IMG/VR virus record: IMGVR_UViG_3300021425_000082
Coordinates: 1 to 37,546 of that record
DNA: 37,546 bases
Source: a virus
Direction: 5' to 3' (one strand)
Under the pieces are notes generated by a model. The model was not told the origin of the DNA. It searched no databases and worked only from the letters and a program-made list of their open reading frames with translations. Below, piece by piece: positions 7,290 through 16,359 of the stretch. Numbering within the stretch: position 1 is the stretch's first letter; every line of letters begins with the position of its first letter. Made by a program: the position numbers and the translations under genes.

Positions 7290-8564
7290 ATGTCTGCTAA
7301 TCATGAAAGACTATTTAGTTTAGACGAAGCGAACAAACTCTTTAAGATTAAGTATGAGAAGCTTTCTGAGAATGTATATAACTCTGCTAACGTCTTATTG
7401 GGTCGAGTAAAAAAATCCTATGATTTCGTAGGTGAAAAAATTCAAATTACTATTCCATCATCTTTTAGTGGTGGTGTTGGTTCAGGTTCTTTACCAAAAG
7501 CTAACACAGCTCTATACCAAAGAGCAGAGCTACAAGCTAAAAAGATGTATGCAGTAGTTGAAATTGATAGAGAGACAATTAAAGCTGCTCTAAAAGACGA
7601 AGGATCTTTCGTAAGAGCTACTAAAGAAGTAGTTAAGAAAGGTGTTGAATCTTTTATGAGAAATATGTCTCGTACATTGTTTAATGATGGATCTGGTAAA
7701 CTAGGTGATATTGACGCTGCTGATCCTCTAACAGCTACATCAGTTTTAAAAATTGATGGTATGAAAGAAGCAAACTTTGAAGAAAGAGATCTTGTAGATA
7801 TTTACGCTACAGACGGATCTTTAATTGCTGGTAAAAAAGAGATTCTAGAAGTAGATCCTGAAGCTGAAACCATTAAGTTAGCTGAGACTGTGAATGAGGT
7901 TACTGGGGTAGCATTTGACGTATCTGCTGCGGCTACTGCGTTAGGTAAAACACTAGGATCAGTAGTAATGCAAGGTTCTAAGGATAATGATCCTCAAGGT
8001 CTTAAAGGTGTAATTAAGAGTGAAGCTGAGCTAGCTGCTGACAGCGTTACTGATCTTTATACTGTTCCAGTAGGAAGACGATGGAGTGCTGGGCATTCTG
8101 AAAATGCTGCATCTGCTGCGATTTCTACAGATATGTTGAACAAAGTAATGTTGAACATTAAGAAGAAATGTGGTAAGTCACCTAACCTTATTGTTTGTTC
8201 ATTTAAGCAATATGAAAAAATTCTTAATCTTTTAGAAGATCAAAAGAGATATAGTGTTAATACTAGAGCTGGCTTAAAGTCAAAATCTGGTGCTGACATC
8301 TCTTTTAGCGGTGTAGAATTTATGTCGATTGATGGACCTATTGGGATTTTTCCTGAGAGATTTATCGAAGACGACAGAATCTACCTTCTAAATGATTCAC
8401 ACATCCACATCAAGCACAGACCAGACTTCGGTTGGTTTGATGATGACGGAACTGTTTTCCTACGTAAGCCAAGTGCTGATGCGTATGAAGCACGTTACGG
8501 TGGATACTTACAAACGTATATTAACCCATGTTTTCATGGTGTAATTCACAGCTTGTCAGTATAA
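7290..8564 (+). CDS. Major capsid protein
   Basis: This 424-residue protein follows the scaffold gene after a strong AAAGGAG ribosome site. Its size and pattern (helical N-terminus, a basic KKSYDFVGEKIQITIP strand, then mixed alpha/beta) fit an HK97-fold coat protein such as those of P22-like phages. It is followed by an unusually strong terminator/attenuator, typical for the most highly expressed head gene. Codons look more uniform than in its neighbours. There is no N-terminal delta domain fused to it, in keeping with a separate scaffold. Confidence 0.85.
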   Translation: MSANHERLFSLDEANKLFKIKYEKLSENVYNSANVLLGRVKKSYDFVGEKIQITIPSSFSGGVGSGSLPKANTALYQRAELQAKKMYAVVEIDRETIKAALKDEGSFVRATKEVVKKGVESFMRNMSRTLFNDGSGKLGDIDAADPLTATSVLKIDGMKEANFEERDLVDIYATDGSLIAGKKEILEVDPEAETIKLAETVNEVTGVAFDVSAAATALGKTLGSVVMQGSKDNDPQGLKGVIKSEAELAADSVTDLYTVPVGRRWSAGHSENAASAAISTDMLNKVMLNIKKKCGKSPNLIVCSFKQYEKILNLLEDQKRYSVNTRAGLKSKSGADISFSGVEFMSIDGPIGIFPERFIEDDRIYLLNDSHIHIKHRPDFGWFDDDGTVFLRKPSADAYEARYGGYLQTYINPCFHGVIHSLSV

Positions 8565-8570
8565 TCTAAA

Positions 8571-8633
8571 AGAGGGCGCTCCTCCCTAGCCCTCTCCCCC
8601 AGTTTTTAAAACCGGCTGGGGGTTTTTAGGGAG
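8571..8633 (+). terminator. Double-hairpin terminator/attenuator after the capsid gene
   Basis: Hairpin 1 pairs AGAGGGC (8571-8577) with GCCCTCT (8589-8595). Hairpin 2 pairs CCCCCAG (8596-8602) with CTGGGGG (8616-8622) and is followed by TTTTT, a standard intrinsic terminator. The loop of hairpin 1 holds CTCCCTA (8582-8588), the exact complement of TAGGGAG (8627-8633) just after the T-tract. A pseudoknot or a competing outer stem is thus possible, as in attenuators. The surface-protein genes start only 14 bases later. Confidence 0.85.
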
Positions 8634-8646
8634 TTTTAGGAAAATT

Positions 8647-8952
8647 ATGGTTTCATGTGATTTTATAGATTTAACAGATGGGCAATGGAAGACAATGCCT
8701 CAAAATGCTGTAAATATCATGATAGAAGCCCATGGAACATTCGGAGTTGTACATATAGAAACGAGTCATTCTCAAGACCTTCTACATGATATAGCTAATT
8801 TACATCCAGGAGGAAGTGGTAATAAAGACCATGTAGTATTACAACCTGGAGTTAATTTTATAATGAATTGCGTAAGAATACAGCCAGCTACGTTGCCAGT
8901 ATTTTTACCGGGAGAATATATAAGAATTTATTTTAATAGAGTTAAATTATAG
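8647..8952 (+). CDS. Small beta-sandwich head/surface protein (paralogue 1)
   Basis: This 101-residue beta-rich protein is the first gene after the capsid attenuator. FIDLTDGQWKTMPQNAVNIM followed by IETSHSQDL aligns with KDLTDGSEITLPSNARSLVL and MQTSHDGVLW of the 114-residue protein at 13706, so they are paralogues. Position after the coat gene suggests a capsid decoration or fibre-base protein. AGGA at 8639-8642 precedes the ATG. No enzyme motif is seen. Confidence 0.6.
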   Translation: MVSCDFIDLTDGQWKTMPQNAVNIMIEAHGTFGVVHIETSHSQDLLHDIANLHPGGSGNKDHVVLQPGVNFIMNCVRIQPATLPVFLPGEYIRIYFNRVKL

Positions 8953-8961
8953 GAATAATAT

Positions 8962-11900
8962 ATGTCATCAAACGACCATAAAAAATTTAAAACGGAGGCT
9001 ACTCAAAAGACGAGTACCGACACTGAAGTTATATCTGATACAGTATTATTACCTCCGTACTCTACTGACCACGTACTAACTGTTACGGCTCCTAGTTCTA
9101 CAGCAGGACTAACGGGACAAGTAGACGTTGAGTTAGAAATGAGTCCAGACGGAGAAAACTGGTGTCCGGCTCAAACTGAAACAATAACAGCAGGTTCAGG
9201 AGGAACAGCTACAGGCGGAGTTAGTGCTGAAGATGCTAATTTAAACGCAGTATCTACTCTCCCAGATCCAAATAGTGCAACCCCTACATACACATATACA
9301 GGTAACAAGTTTGCCTTAGGATCTAAGTCTTATGACGACTCTGGAAACGAACTTGACATAAATACTCCTAACGATGGTACTAAAGACTTTATGCATCAAT
9401 TGATGTCTAAAGATAAACCATTCAATTACTCATTATGGTTAAAAACAAAGACAGATACACAGACGTTTGCGGATGATTATACACCCGTAATTTTTAGACA
9501 TGGTGGAAAAGATAAATTTACAAATTTAAAGACTATTGAATTAACAGATAGTGGAACGCAAAATTTGTGTAGTATTCTATCTACTGACGAAGCTGTTATG
9601 TTAAATAATCAAAATACAGAACCTAATTTAAAAGTAGGTTCTTCAGTAACTCATTTTAATCCTTTTAGATTATCCACAGAATCAAGTTCAGATACTATGA
9701 CTAATATGAACTGGGATGGCGGTATTGGAGGCGCCGGTGTTGTTGTAAGTACAAACATGAGAGTTACTTCTGGAAATAATGTAGATCCAGTAGGACTGAG
9801 TAGTACTAATGTTACCAGATATAGAAGACAATTAATGAGAATAGACGTAGGAACTACATCTTCTAATATTACAGGATCTATAGTATGGTTCCTGTGGAGA
9901 AGTACCTCTTCTGGTTTTTTTATGTCTGTTAATTATTTAGACAGTAATGAAAATATAATTTTATATAATGATGCAAGAGTGGGAGGTTCGTATCAGATAG
10001 ATCAACTGGCAAATTGGTTTCACATTAGTCAGTATTTTGTAACAAGAACAGACAGCCATCAACACCAGTACTATTCGAGAACATCTTATAATGGCGGTAG
10101 TCCAGAAGTCGGTTTCGGTGCTTCAAATGTAGGAATGGCAGATATTTTTTCAGGAGCTACTATTCAAAATATTACTTTTGGAGGACCTTACAGAGTTTGG
10201 GACTCAGCTTTAGGGGCAAACAATTTTGCCGACGCTGGAGGATATTGGGAAGCAGATGTAGAATTTAATAAACTTTGTTTTTATACAGGGTTTTTAAATA
10301 TGAATAATAACTGGCAAACTATATATAATAATAGAAAAAATCCTACAGCTTTTACTTCTAGTAACATGACGTTAAAAGCAGTATATGATATGGTAGGTCC
10401 TTCGGATGATACTACTAATAAAATATTTAAAGATATTGTAGAACCTAGTTCAGGCAGACAACTTATATTAAATAGCTCTAATGCCGATGTAACTATATCG
10501 GATATATCTAATGAACCTTTTGTATATGAGCAAACAGTAAATCAGTTTGAAAGTATATTTGACACAACTAAATCTTCTTCAATATCAGGCTGGTTTAAAA
10601 CTACTATCGGTGCTACAGGAACCCTATTTAGTAATACAGGCGGAGCCGCAGCTACAGGATTAAAAGTAGATGTATCAGGTTCAGGTATAACTGCTTCCTA
10701 TTTAAGTTCTTCTCAAACGACGTTTGTATCAGGTAACTTTAATGATGGAGAATGGCATCACATAGTTATGGCTCTATCCCCAGGAAGTCAGCTAATAGTG
10801 GTAGATAATACTTTTTCTCAAGCAAGTAACCACAACACATTAGTAAATGATGATTTAAGAGGAGATAACGGATTTACCTTATTAGGGGATGGACAGAGTA
10901 ATGCTAACGCTACGAGTCCTTCTCTTACAGATGCATCTAAATTACAAGCATATTTATCTAACTGGAGCTTACACTCAGAAGAGTTAAATGTAGCGGCTAT
11001 TTCTCAATTATACAGTAACGGACATGTTCGTAATATAAAGAATCTACCTGCTATAGATAGTAATGAAATTAAAGCTTGGTGGAAGTTATCAGACACTACT
11101 ACGCCTGAGGAAGATTCAGCAGGATCTAATGATTTAACATATAATGAACCTGTTATTGAGGGTGCAAACACTTCTTATATATCTAGTCCTTCATCTACAG
11201 CAACAGGAGTACCTTACGCAGTAGAACTAGTAGGAGAGCAATCATGGTTTCCTAGCTTAAATACAGGCGGAGCAAATACAATGCCTGGACTTCACGATGA
11301 TTGGACCATTTCTTTTTGGTGGCGACCGCAGTTTGCGAGTGCTACTAGCACCATCTGGGATCTTACATGTGATTTACCTAATTTTGCTGGAGCAGGATTC
11401 TCTCTCAGACAGGTATCAAATGGCAGCAGATACATTATGGCAAGGTATCCAGATCCTAATTCCACATCAATTCCGCGAGCTACACGCTGGAGGCAAGCTT
11501 CAATTAATAATCTTACTAATGGAGTGTGGTATTATACAACTATTGTAAAAGTAGCTGGCTTTAGCTCATCTTCTTCTGCTTTTCCTTTTCAGGTATATAT
11601 TAATGGCAATGGAGCTAATATAGGTATAGATACGAGTAATCAGAACACTGCTAATCCTCCTTCTACACTATTTGATAATGTAGCGGTTGGGAGTTCAGGA
11701 TTATTTAAAGCTAATCACAGTTTGCAGCGACTAGGAGATATTATTACGTTTAATAGAGCTTTAACAGCAACAGAAGTAAATGATTTATATGCCAATCATA
11801 ATAATCCTAATCAAGTAACAGCTATAGCAAATAATATAGATGCTCATTTTAGAATGGGAGATGGACCAGATGATATTTTAGGTACTAATTATAGAGTCTA

Positions 11901-13263
11901 TGATGTTACAGACACAACACCTACTACATATCTTCAAAATAGTGATACGACATTGTACCCTAGTCCTTTAACTAGTTATGCTACATCAGATACTCCTTAC
12001 GAGTCAGGTACAGCAAGTAGTACAATCGCTTTAAGCACCTACGTATCCGATGCAGACGGAGCTACTAAGATCGTAGAAGAAGATCAATACGGTTCTGGTA
12101 TCACCATGTCTTTAACAAAAAGATTTAACACTACAAATAATGAGTGGACAAATGTACATACTAATGAAACATGTGTATGTCTATCTTTTAATGGTTTTGA
12201 GGATCAGGCAGAACACTTTGCAATATATACTCATGATACAATAGATGTAGCAGATAACGCTTGGCACAACCTAGCACTGTCTTTTTCCGGTAGAGAGGGA
12301 GGAGCTACAACTAGTACAACAAACTTTTCTTTTGACACTACTTCACATAATTTTGTATTAAGTATTGACGGCTCTCCTATTACAGGAGCGCACTTCGTAG
12401 GCGGATTAGCTGGGATTCCTACAGGTAAATCATTTACTGCTCAAGAAAGATACTTAAAGTGGGACAACAATAGTGAAGAAGACTATATACCACATGCGCA
12501 ATTAAATTCAAATATTTTTGAATCTATTAACCAAACTAATCAATTACATGAGCCTGTAAAGGATAGAGATTATAAGACAGGTTTTGTAGGATATGCTGAT
12601 GAGTCTTCTTTTCATAGCGAATCTTGGTTTACAGACTCCTCGTTTAATCCTCAAGTAGGTTTTAACGATCAAAAAGTCAAAACCTTATATGGAAGCACAG
12701 GTACTACATTGTCAAATAGAGGTGCTGGATCAAGTTTTCCAGCAGGAACTCCTTATCCATTAAGAAGACCTTCTGTTATAGGTTCTTCTACATCTACAGG
12801 TAATCAGTACATAGATCCCGATAGATACAATGCGTCTACAAATGCTGATGGGGGATTAGAGGCATGGTGGAGATGGGGAGATACTACAGGAGATTGTTCT
12901 ATAAATATTAATGACGCAATTGGATATGAAAGCGGAAGCACAGACACTAGAAGATCCTTAAAGTTAAATGGTACATATAATTCTGAAGAAAATTCAGTAA
13001 CAGGCTTACTTGAAGATTTATTTCCTTTAACCTCTAGCGATAGCATATACGTTCCTGAGGCGGCTGCTTCTAGTGGAGGAGGAGGCATCTCTTTAGTAAA
13101 TGTAATAATTGAAAATGTACAAGCAGGTGTATGTAATTTAAAAAACTTGACATCTCCTATTTTACAGTATATAAGAGTAAAGTTCACAAATTCAGGAGAA
13201 GCGCAGCTAGGAGAAGGTAAGCTAGAGGCTACTGTGCATTACAGAAAAAGGAGAGAAAGATAA
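8962..13263 (+). CDS. Giant surface protein: beta-sandwich with LamG-repeat insertion
   Basis: At 1,433 residues this is the largest protein in the window. Residues 1-80 (with ELEMSPDGENW at 58-67) and residues 1375-1433 (with SPILQYIRVKF) together match the two halves of the 144-residue protein encoded next. About 1,290 residues are inserted between them, bounded by Gly-rich linkers (GSGGTATGG and SSGGGG). The insert contains repeated concanavalin/laminin-G-like units (ISGWFKTT, DGEWHHIVMALS, WTISFWWRP, DNAWHNLALSFS) separated by recurring AWWKLSD, AHFRMGD and AWWRWGD motifs at about 705, 961 and 1301. LamG folds usually bind glycans or proteins, so receptor binding or capsid display is likely. 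The stop overlaps the next ATG (TAATG). Confidence 0.75.
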   Translation: MSSNDHKKFKTEATQKTSTDTEVISDTVLLPPYSTDHVLTVTAPSSTAGLTGQVDVELEMSPDGENWCPAQTETITAGSGGTATGGVSAEDANLNAVSTLPDPNSATPTYTYTGNKFALGSKSYDDSGNELDINTPNDGTKDFMHQLMSKDKPFNYSLWLKTKTDTQTFADDYTPVIFRHGGKDKFTNLKTIELTDSGTQNLCSILSTDEAVMLNNQNTEPNLKVGSSVTHFNPFRLSTESSSDTMTNMNWDGGIGGAGVVVSTNMRVTSGNNVDPVGLSSTNVTRYRRQLMRIDVGTTSSNITGSIVWFLWRSTSSGFFMSVNYLDSNENIILYNDARVGGSYQIDQLANWFHISQYFVTRTDSHQHQYYSRTSYNGGSPEVGFGASNVGMADIFSGATIQNITFGGPYRVWDSALGANNFADAGGYWEADVEFNKLCFYTGFLNMNNNWQTIYNNRKNPTAFTSSNMTLKAVYDMVGPSDDTTNKIFKDIVEPSSGRQLILNSSNADVTISDISNEPFVYEQTVNQFESIFDTTKSSSISGWFKTTIGATGTLFSNTGGAAATGLKVDVSGSGITASYLSSSQTTFVSGNFNDGEWHHIVMALSPGSQLIVVDNTFSQASNHNTLVNDDLRGDNGFTLLGDGQSNANATSPSLTDASKLQAYLSNWSLHSEELNVAAISQLYSNGHVRNIKNLPAIDSNEIKAWWKLSDTTTPEEDSAGSNDLTYNEPVIEGANTSYISSPSSTATGVPYAVELVGEQSWFPSLNTGGANTMPGLHDDWTISFWWRPQFASATSTIWDLTCDLPNFAGAGFSLRQVSNGSRYIMARYPDPNSTSIPRATRWRQASINNLTNGVWYYTTIVKVAGFSSSSSAFPFQVYINGNGANIGIDTSNQNTANPPSTLFDNVAVGSSGLFKANHSLQRLGDIITFNRALTATEVNDLYANHNNPNQVTAIANNIDAHFRMGDGPDDILGTNYRVYDVTDTTPTTYLQNSDTTLYPSPLTSYATSDTPYESGTASSTIALSTYVSDADGATKIVEEDQYGSGITMSLTKRFNTTNNEWTNVHTNETCVCLSFNGFEDQAEHFAIYTHDTIDVADNAWHNLALSFSGREGGATTSTTNFSFDTTSHNFVLSIDGSPITGAHFVGGLAGIPTGKSFTAQERYLKWDNNSEEDYIPHAQLNSNIFESINQTNQLHEPVKDRDYKTGFVGYADESSFHSESWFTDSSFNPQVGFNDQKVKTLYGSTGTTLSNRGAGSSFPAGTPYPLRRPSVIGSSTSTGNQYIDPDRYNASTNADGGLEAWWRWGDTTGDCSININDAIGYESGSTDTRRSLKLNGTYNSEENSVTGLLEDLFPLTSSDSIYVPEAAASSGGGGISLVNVIIENVQAGVCNLKNLTSPILQYIRVKFTNSGEAQLGEGKLEATVHYRKRRER

Positions 13264-13697
13264 TGGCATCTGCTCATCACATATCATTTTTAAACAGTGT
13301 ACAGCTAACAAATGAAAATTTAAGAGAATTACTATTTGATGCAGCTACAGGGGATCCTGTCGCATCTAATTTTGACGCAGTTAATCCAGGAAATGTAGTA
13401 GCCGTAACTGCTACTCAAACACTTTCTAGTAAGTCTATAGATCACATACTTGTAGGAAATTGTGTAGGATGTACACTAAATGTAACTTTACAGATAAGCC
13501 CTGACGGAGTAAATTGGACAGATTGTACCTTAGCTAATGGAGATACTTGCCAAGTTGACTGTAGCCTTACAGCCGGAGATTGTCAGGCTAGTATAATAGA
13601 TGTTCCATTACTGCAATACGTTAGAATAAAAGTATTACCTAGTGCTACAGGGACAGATAAAATTTGTACTGTAAATTTACACTTTACACTTAATTAG
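13263..13697 (+). CDS. Small beta-sandwich surface protein (paralogue without insertion)
   Basis: This 144-residue beta-rich protein contains SIDHILVG, TLQISPDGVNW and PLLQYVRIKV. These correspond to STDHVLTV, ELEMSPDGENW and PILQYIRVKF in the giant preceding protein. It therefore shows what the host domain looks like without the LamG insert. It is Cys-rich in the middle (GNCVGC, CTLANGDTCQVDC, DCQ). Start and previous stop share TAATG. A virion decoration or adaptor role is inferred from position. No enzyme motifs are visible. Confidence 0.65.
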   Translation: MASAHHISFLNSVQLTNENLRELLFDAATGDPVASNFDAVNPGNVVAVTATQTLSSKSIDHILVGNCVGCTLNVTLQISPDGVNWTDCTLANGDTCQVDCSLTAGDCQASIIDVPLLQYVRIKVLPSATGTDKICTVNLHFTLN

Positions 13698-13705
13698 GAG
13701 ATATA

Positions 13706-14050
13706 ATGATAGCAACAGAGATTAAAGATTTAACAGACGGTAGTGAAATAACGCTACCCAGTAATGCTAGAAGCCTAGTTTTAGAGGTACAAGTTCACGC
13801 AAATCCTCTTGCTACAATCAAAATGCAGACTAGTCATGATGGAGTTTTATGGCACAATGCTATGACTGCTTTAGTAGGCGACGCGGCTGTACCTAATAAG
13901 ATACTATCTTTTGATGATTCATCAGAAAATTTATTACAAAAAGTTAGGATCTTAATAGAATTAGATGACGGACAGGGCAATATTTCTTCTGTTACCGCTG
14001 TACAAGCCGGTATAGCCAGTATTAAACTATTTTTTGGAAGGAGTAAGTAA
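13706..14050 (+). CDS. Small beta-sandwich surface protein (paralogue 3)
   Basis: This 114-residue protein has the DLTDG...LPSNA and QTSHDGVLWH signatures shared with the 101-residue protein at 8647, and a more distant SxDGxxW match to the giant protein and its neighbour. It is likely another copy of a small fibre-base or head-decoration domain. GGAG seven bases before the ATG is the ribosome site. The stop overlaps the fibre gene start as TAATG. Confidence 0.6.
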   Translation: MIATEIKDLTDGSEITLPSNARSLVLEVQVHANPLATIKMQTSHDGVLWHNAMTALVGDAAVPNKILSFDDSSENLLQKVRILIELDDGQGNISSVTAVQAGIASIKLFFGRSK

Positions 14051-15696
14051 TGCCTTTAATTACGTTAGGTGATGACACCAAATTAAAACTAAAGATTCCT
14101 TCTAAAGGGGACGTTGATTGGTCTGACGACTTTAAAACACAATTTGCTCAAAAAATTGTTGATCACGATCACACAGGCTTAGACGGAAAAGGAGCCAAAC
14201 TTACAGGAGACTCCTTAGCTGACGGAGCTATTAATAGATCTTCTCTACTAGGAATTAATTTAGAAGATCTTCCAAATGTCACTGATGCCCCTAGTAATGG
14301 TCATACATTAGTATATAACGAAGGTCAGGGAAGATGGAACTCTCAACCACCTACATCGGATATTGAGATAGCAGATACTACAGTCTCTATTCCTAATGGT
14401 GGATATGCGTCTGGTATTGTTGTACTTACATCTGATATAGATAATGGAACAAGCGTACCTACGAATGAAAGATACGTTTTAAATTTTATTAATAACGGTA
14501 GTGTGAATATAACTGATTACTCAGGTGTCACATTTATTATTGAAGATACAGCTCCAGCAGGTAAAACAATAAAGTTTCCTGCTTTAATTAGCTGTACAAT
14601 CGTATCTAACGTAGATGTTGAATTTCATGGTACTGTAGAAAATTGTAAAGTGCTAGTAAGAAGACCTAATGGTACAGCAAAAACAAGTTTACTAAGTAAT
14701 GGTAAGTTTGAAGGAAGTGTTTGTGATTTAGATGAGCTAGTATCGGCTGGTCACGCTAGTTCGCTTACTAGGTTTGTACAAAGTAGTATTACAGCAGATA
14801 TTCTAGAAACTCAAATGACAGGAACAGATGTTGAAAATATTGAAAAAACTAATTTAAAAGTAGGCAGCTTATTAAATAATAGTGCCTTGTCTACAGGAGC
14901 TTTAAGATTAAACTTAACAGATAAATCATCATTAGATGTAAAATTAATTGCAAGCAGTATGGTTATTGACGGAACAACGGTTAATTTATCTGTGGATTCT
15001 AAGTTGACCACGTTATCTGAAATAGGTAGCACTAATAGTCAAATTGTAAAATCTTGGGATGACACAGCTAACAGATGGCAATACCTAGTTTCGCCATCAG
15101 GAATAAATAAAGTAATTACAGCAGACACTAATGGTGAACCTGTTGAGTTAAGCGTATCAGACGGACATGTTATAAAAGGTAGTTCTTCAGGACTTGTATC
15201 TCAAGCTAATACTCTTTTAAATTTGAATGATGTGAATAGTGGTGCTCCTAGTACAAATCAATTTTTATACTATACAGGATCTCAATGGGATGGAACTACT
15301 ATACTACAAGTACCAAGTGGAGGATCTACAGGACAAATATTAACTAAAACCAGCTCAGGCTATGCCTGGCAAACTAAAACGGAGAAATCATTCGTGAAAA
15401 TAAAACAAACAGTAGCATGGAATAATGACAGCACTCAAAATATTACAATAGGTACTAATGAGTACGCAGAAGTAACTATTACAAAACTTAGTGGAGTAAC
15501 GGGATCTCTTACTACGGATAATGGAGGAGAAGGTCCTGTACACGCAAAATTTGGACCAGGGACATTAAGTATAAATCGCATTAATGCTATCGTAACCCTA
15601 AGTCACACACAAGGAGGAACGTATGATCTTTTTGGTTCTACAAGCGCTTCCGCTGCGGATGTTAGTTTCCACATAGTAGTATTCCAAAACTCATAG
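14050..15696 (+). CDS. Fibre protein (tail or head fibre)
   Basis: This 548-residue protein is rich in Ser, Thr, Asn, Gly and short beta strands. An N-terminal DHDHTGLDGKGAKLTGDSL then DGAIN resembles the attachment part of many phage fibres. Repeated modules (NGHTLVYNEGQGRWNSQ, NQFLYYTGSQWDG, GQILTKTSSGYAWQ) are typical fibre shaft repeats. The last ~110 residues (from about KSFVKIKQTVAW) form a separate beta-rich tip that may bind the receptor. It ends the surface-protein block. Whether it sits on tail or capsid cannot be told. Confidence 0.7.
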   Translation: MPLITLGDDTKLKLKIPSKGDVDWSDDFKTQFAQKIVDHDHTGLDGKGAKLTGDSLADGAINRSSLLGINLEDLPNVTDAPSNGHTLVYNEGQGRWNSQPPTSDIEIADTTVSIPNGGYASGIVVLTSDIDNGTSVPTNERYVLNFINNGSVNITDYSGVTFIIEDTAPAGKTIKFPALISCTIVSNVDVEFHGTVENCKVLVRRPNGTAKTSLLSNGKFEGSVCDLDELVSAGHASSLTRFVQSSITADILETQMTGTDVENIEKTNLKVGSLLNNSALSTGALRLNLTDKSSLDVKLIASSMVIDGTTVNLSVDSKLTTLSEIGSTNSQIVKSWDDTANRWQYLVSPSGINKVITADTNGEPVELSVSDGHVIKGSSSGLVSQANTLLNLNDVNSGAPSTNQFLYYTGSQWDGTTILQVPSGGSTGQILTKTSSGYAWQTKTEKSFVKIKQTVAWNNDSTQNITIGTNEYAEVTITKLSGVTGSLTTDNGGEGPVHAKFGPGTLSINRINAIVTLSHTQGGTYDLFGSTSASAADVSFHIVVFQNS

Positions 15697-15706
15697 TAGG
15701 TAAATT

Positions 15707-15865
15707 ATGAACGTAAATAAAAAAATTAAAAAATTAATAGGGGAAGGTAGAAAAAAGACTCAAGCTGTCGCTATTGCATTACAGATGAAAGAGGCGGCTA
15801 AGAAGAAAAAAGAAAGTAAAAAATTAAAAGTCAGAAAAATGGCTAGTTTAGGAGTGAGAGGTTAA
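15707..15865 (+). CDS. 52-residue basic protein (DUF6496-like)
   Basis: MNVNKKIKKLIGEGRKKTQA then VAIALQMKEAAKKKKE is a very basic short protein. The GRKKTQAVAIAL motif recalls small phage proteins with a KxxQAxAIAL core (DUF6496-like). The ATG at 15707 follows TAGG and the stop is two bases before the next ATG. With over one third Lys/Arg it may bind DNA or be packaged. The assignment is tentative. Confidence 0.55.
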   Translation: MNVNKKIKKLIGEGRKKTQAVAIALQMKEAAKKKKESKKLKVRKMASLGVRG

Positions 15866-15867
15866 TT

Positions 15868-16350
15868 ATGGCATTAAGTGAATTTGGTGCTGCGTTTGCA
15901 GCCGCTAGAAAAAAACATGGTGGAGGCGGAGGTATCTTCGATTTTAAAGGTAAGAAGTACACTACCGACATAAAAGGAGAAAAACCTGGTGGAGACGCTC
16001 CTAGTGGAGAAGGCATGTTTGGAGCAGGTAATTTAAAAAGTGCTGCTATGCAATTAGGCACAGGATTAGCTCAAGGCATGGCTGAGAAAGTAGGTGGAAA
16101 AGCTATGGGAGACGCTGTAGCAGCCGGTATGAAATCTAAATTTAATCCTTACGTAATGGCAGGAGCCGTAGCCTTAGGTGCGCTTAAATCTCGCCAAGAG
16201 CGAAAGAAGCAGGAAGCCATAGCTGAAGGTACTCGTATGAAAGAGATGTCAAAAGCTGAAACCAAGAAAGGTGAAATATATGGCAAAATGGCTAAATCTA
16301 TTGAAAATACATTGGGAGCTGGCACACGTAAAAAAGATGTAAAATTATAA
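15868..16350 (+). CDS. Small Gly/Ala-rich virion protein
   Basis: This 160-residue protein begins MALSEFGAAFAAARKKHGGG and continues GIFDFKGKKYTTD, an arrangement seen at the start of small podovirus virion proteins. Residues 50-110 are Gly/Ala/Met-rich and could form amphipathic helices or insert into membrane. The tail is Lys/Glu-rich and helical. It lies just before the adaptor gene, so it may be a minor internal virion protein. The function is not known. Confidence 0.5.
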   Translation: MALSEFGAAFAAARKKHGGGGGIFDFKGKKYTTDIKGEKPGGDAPSGEGMFGAGNLKSAAMQLGTGLAQGMAEKVGGKAMGDAVAAGMKSKFNPYVMAGAVALGALKSRQERKKQEAIAEGTRMKEMSKAETKKGEIYGKMAKSIENTLGAGTRKKDVKL

Positions 16351-16359
16351 GGAACATAA

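Noticed and set aside
12804-13187. Leftward 127-codon frame in the giant surface gene
   Set aside because: It mirrors the coding frame, has no ribosome site and would stand alone against a rightward operon.
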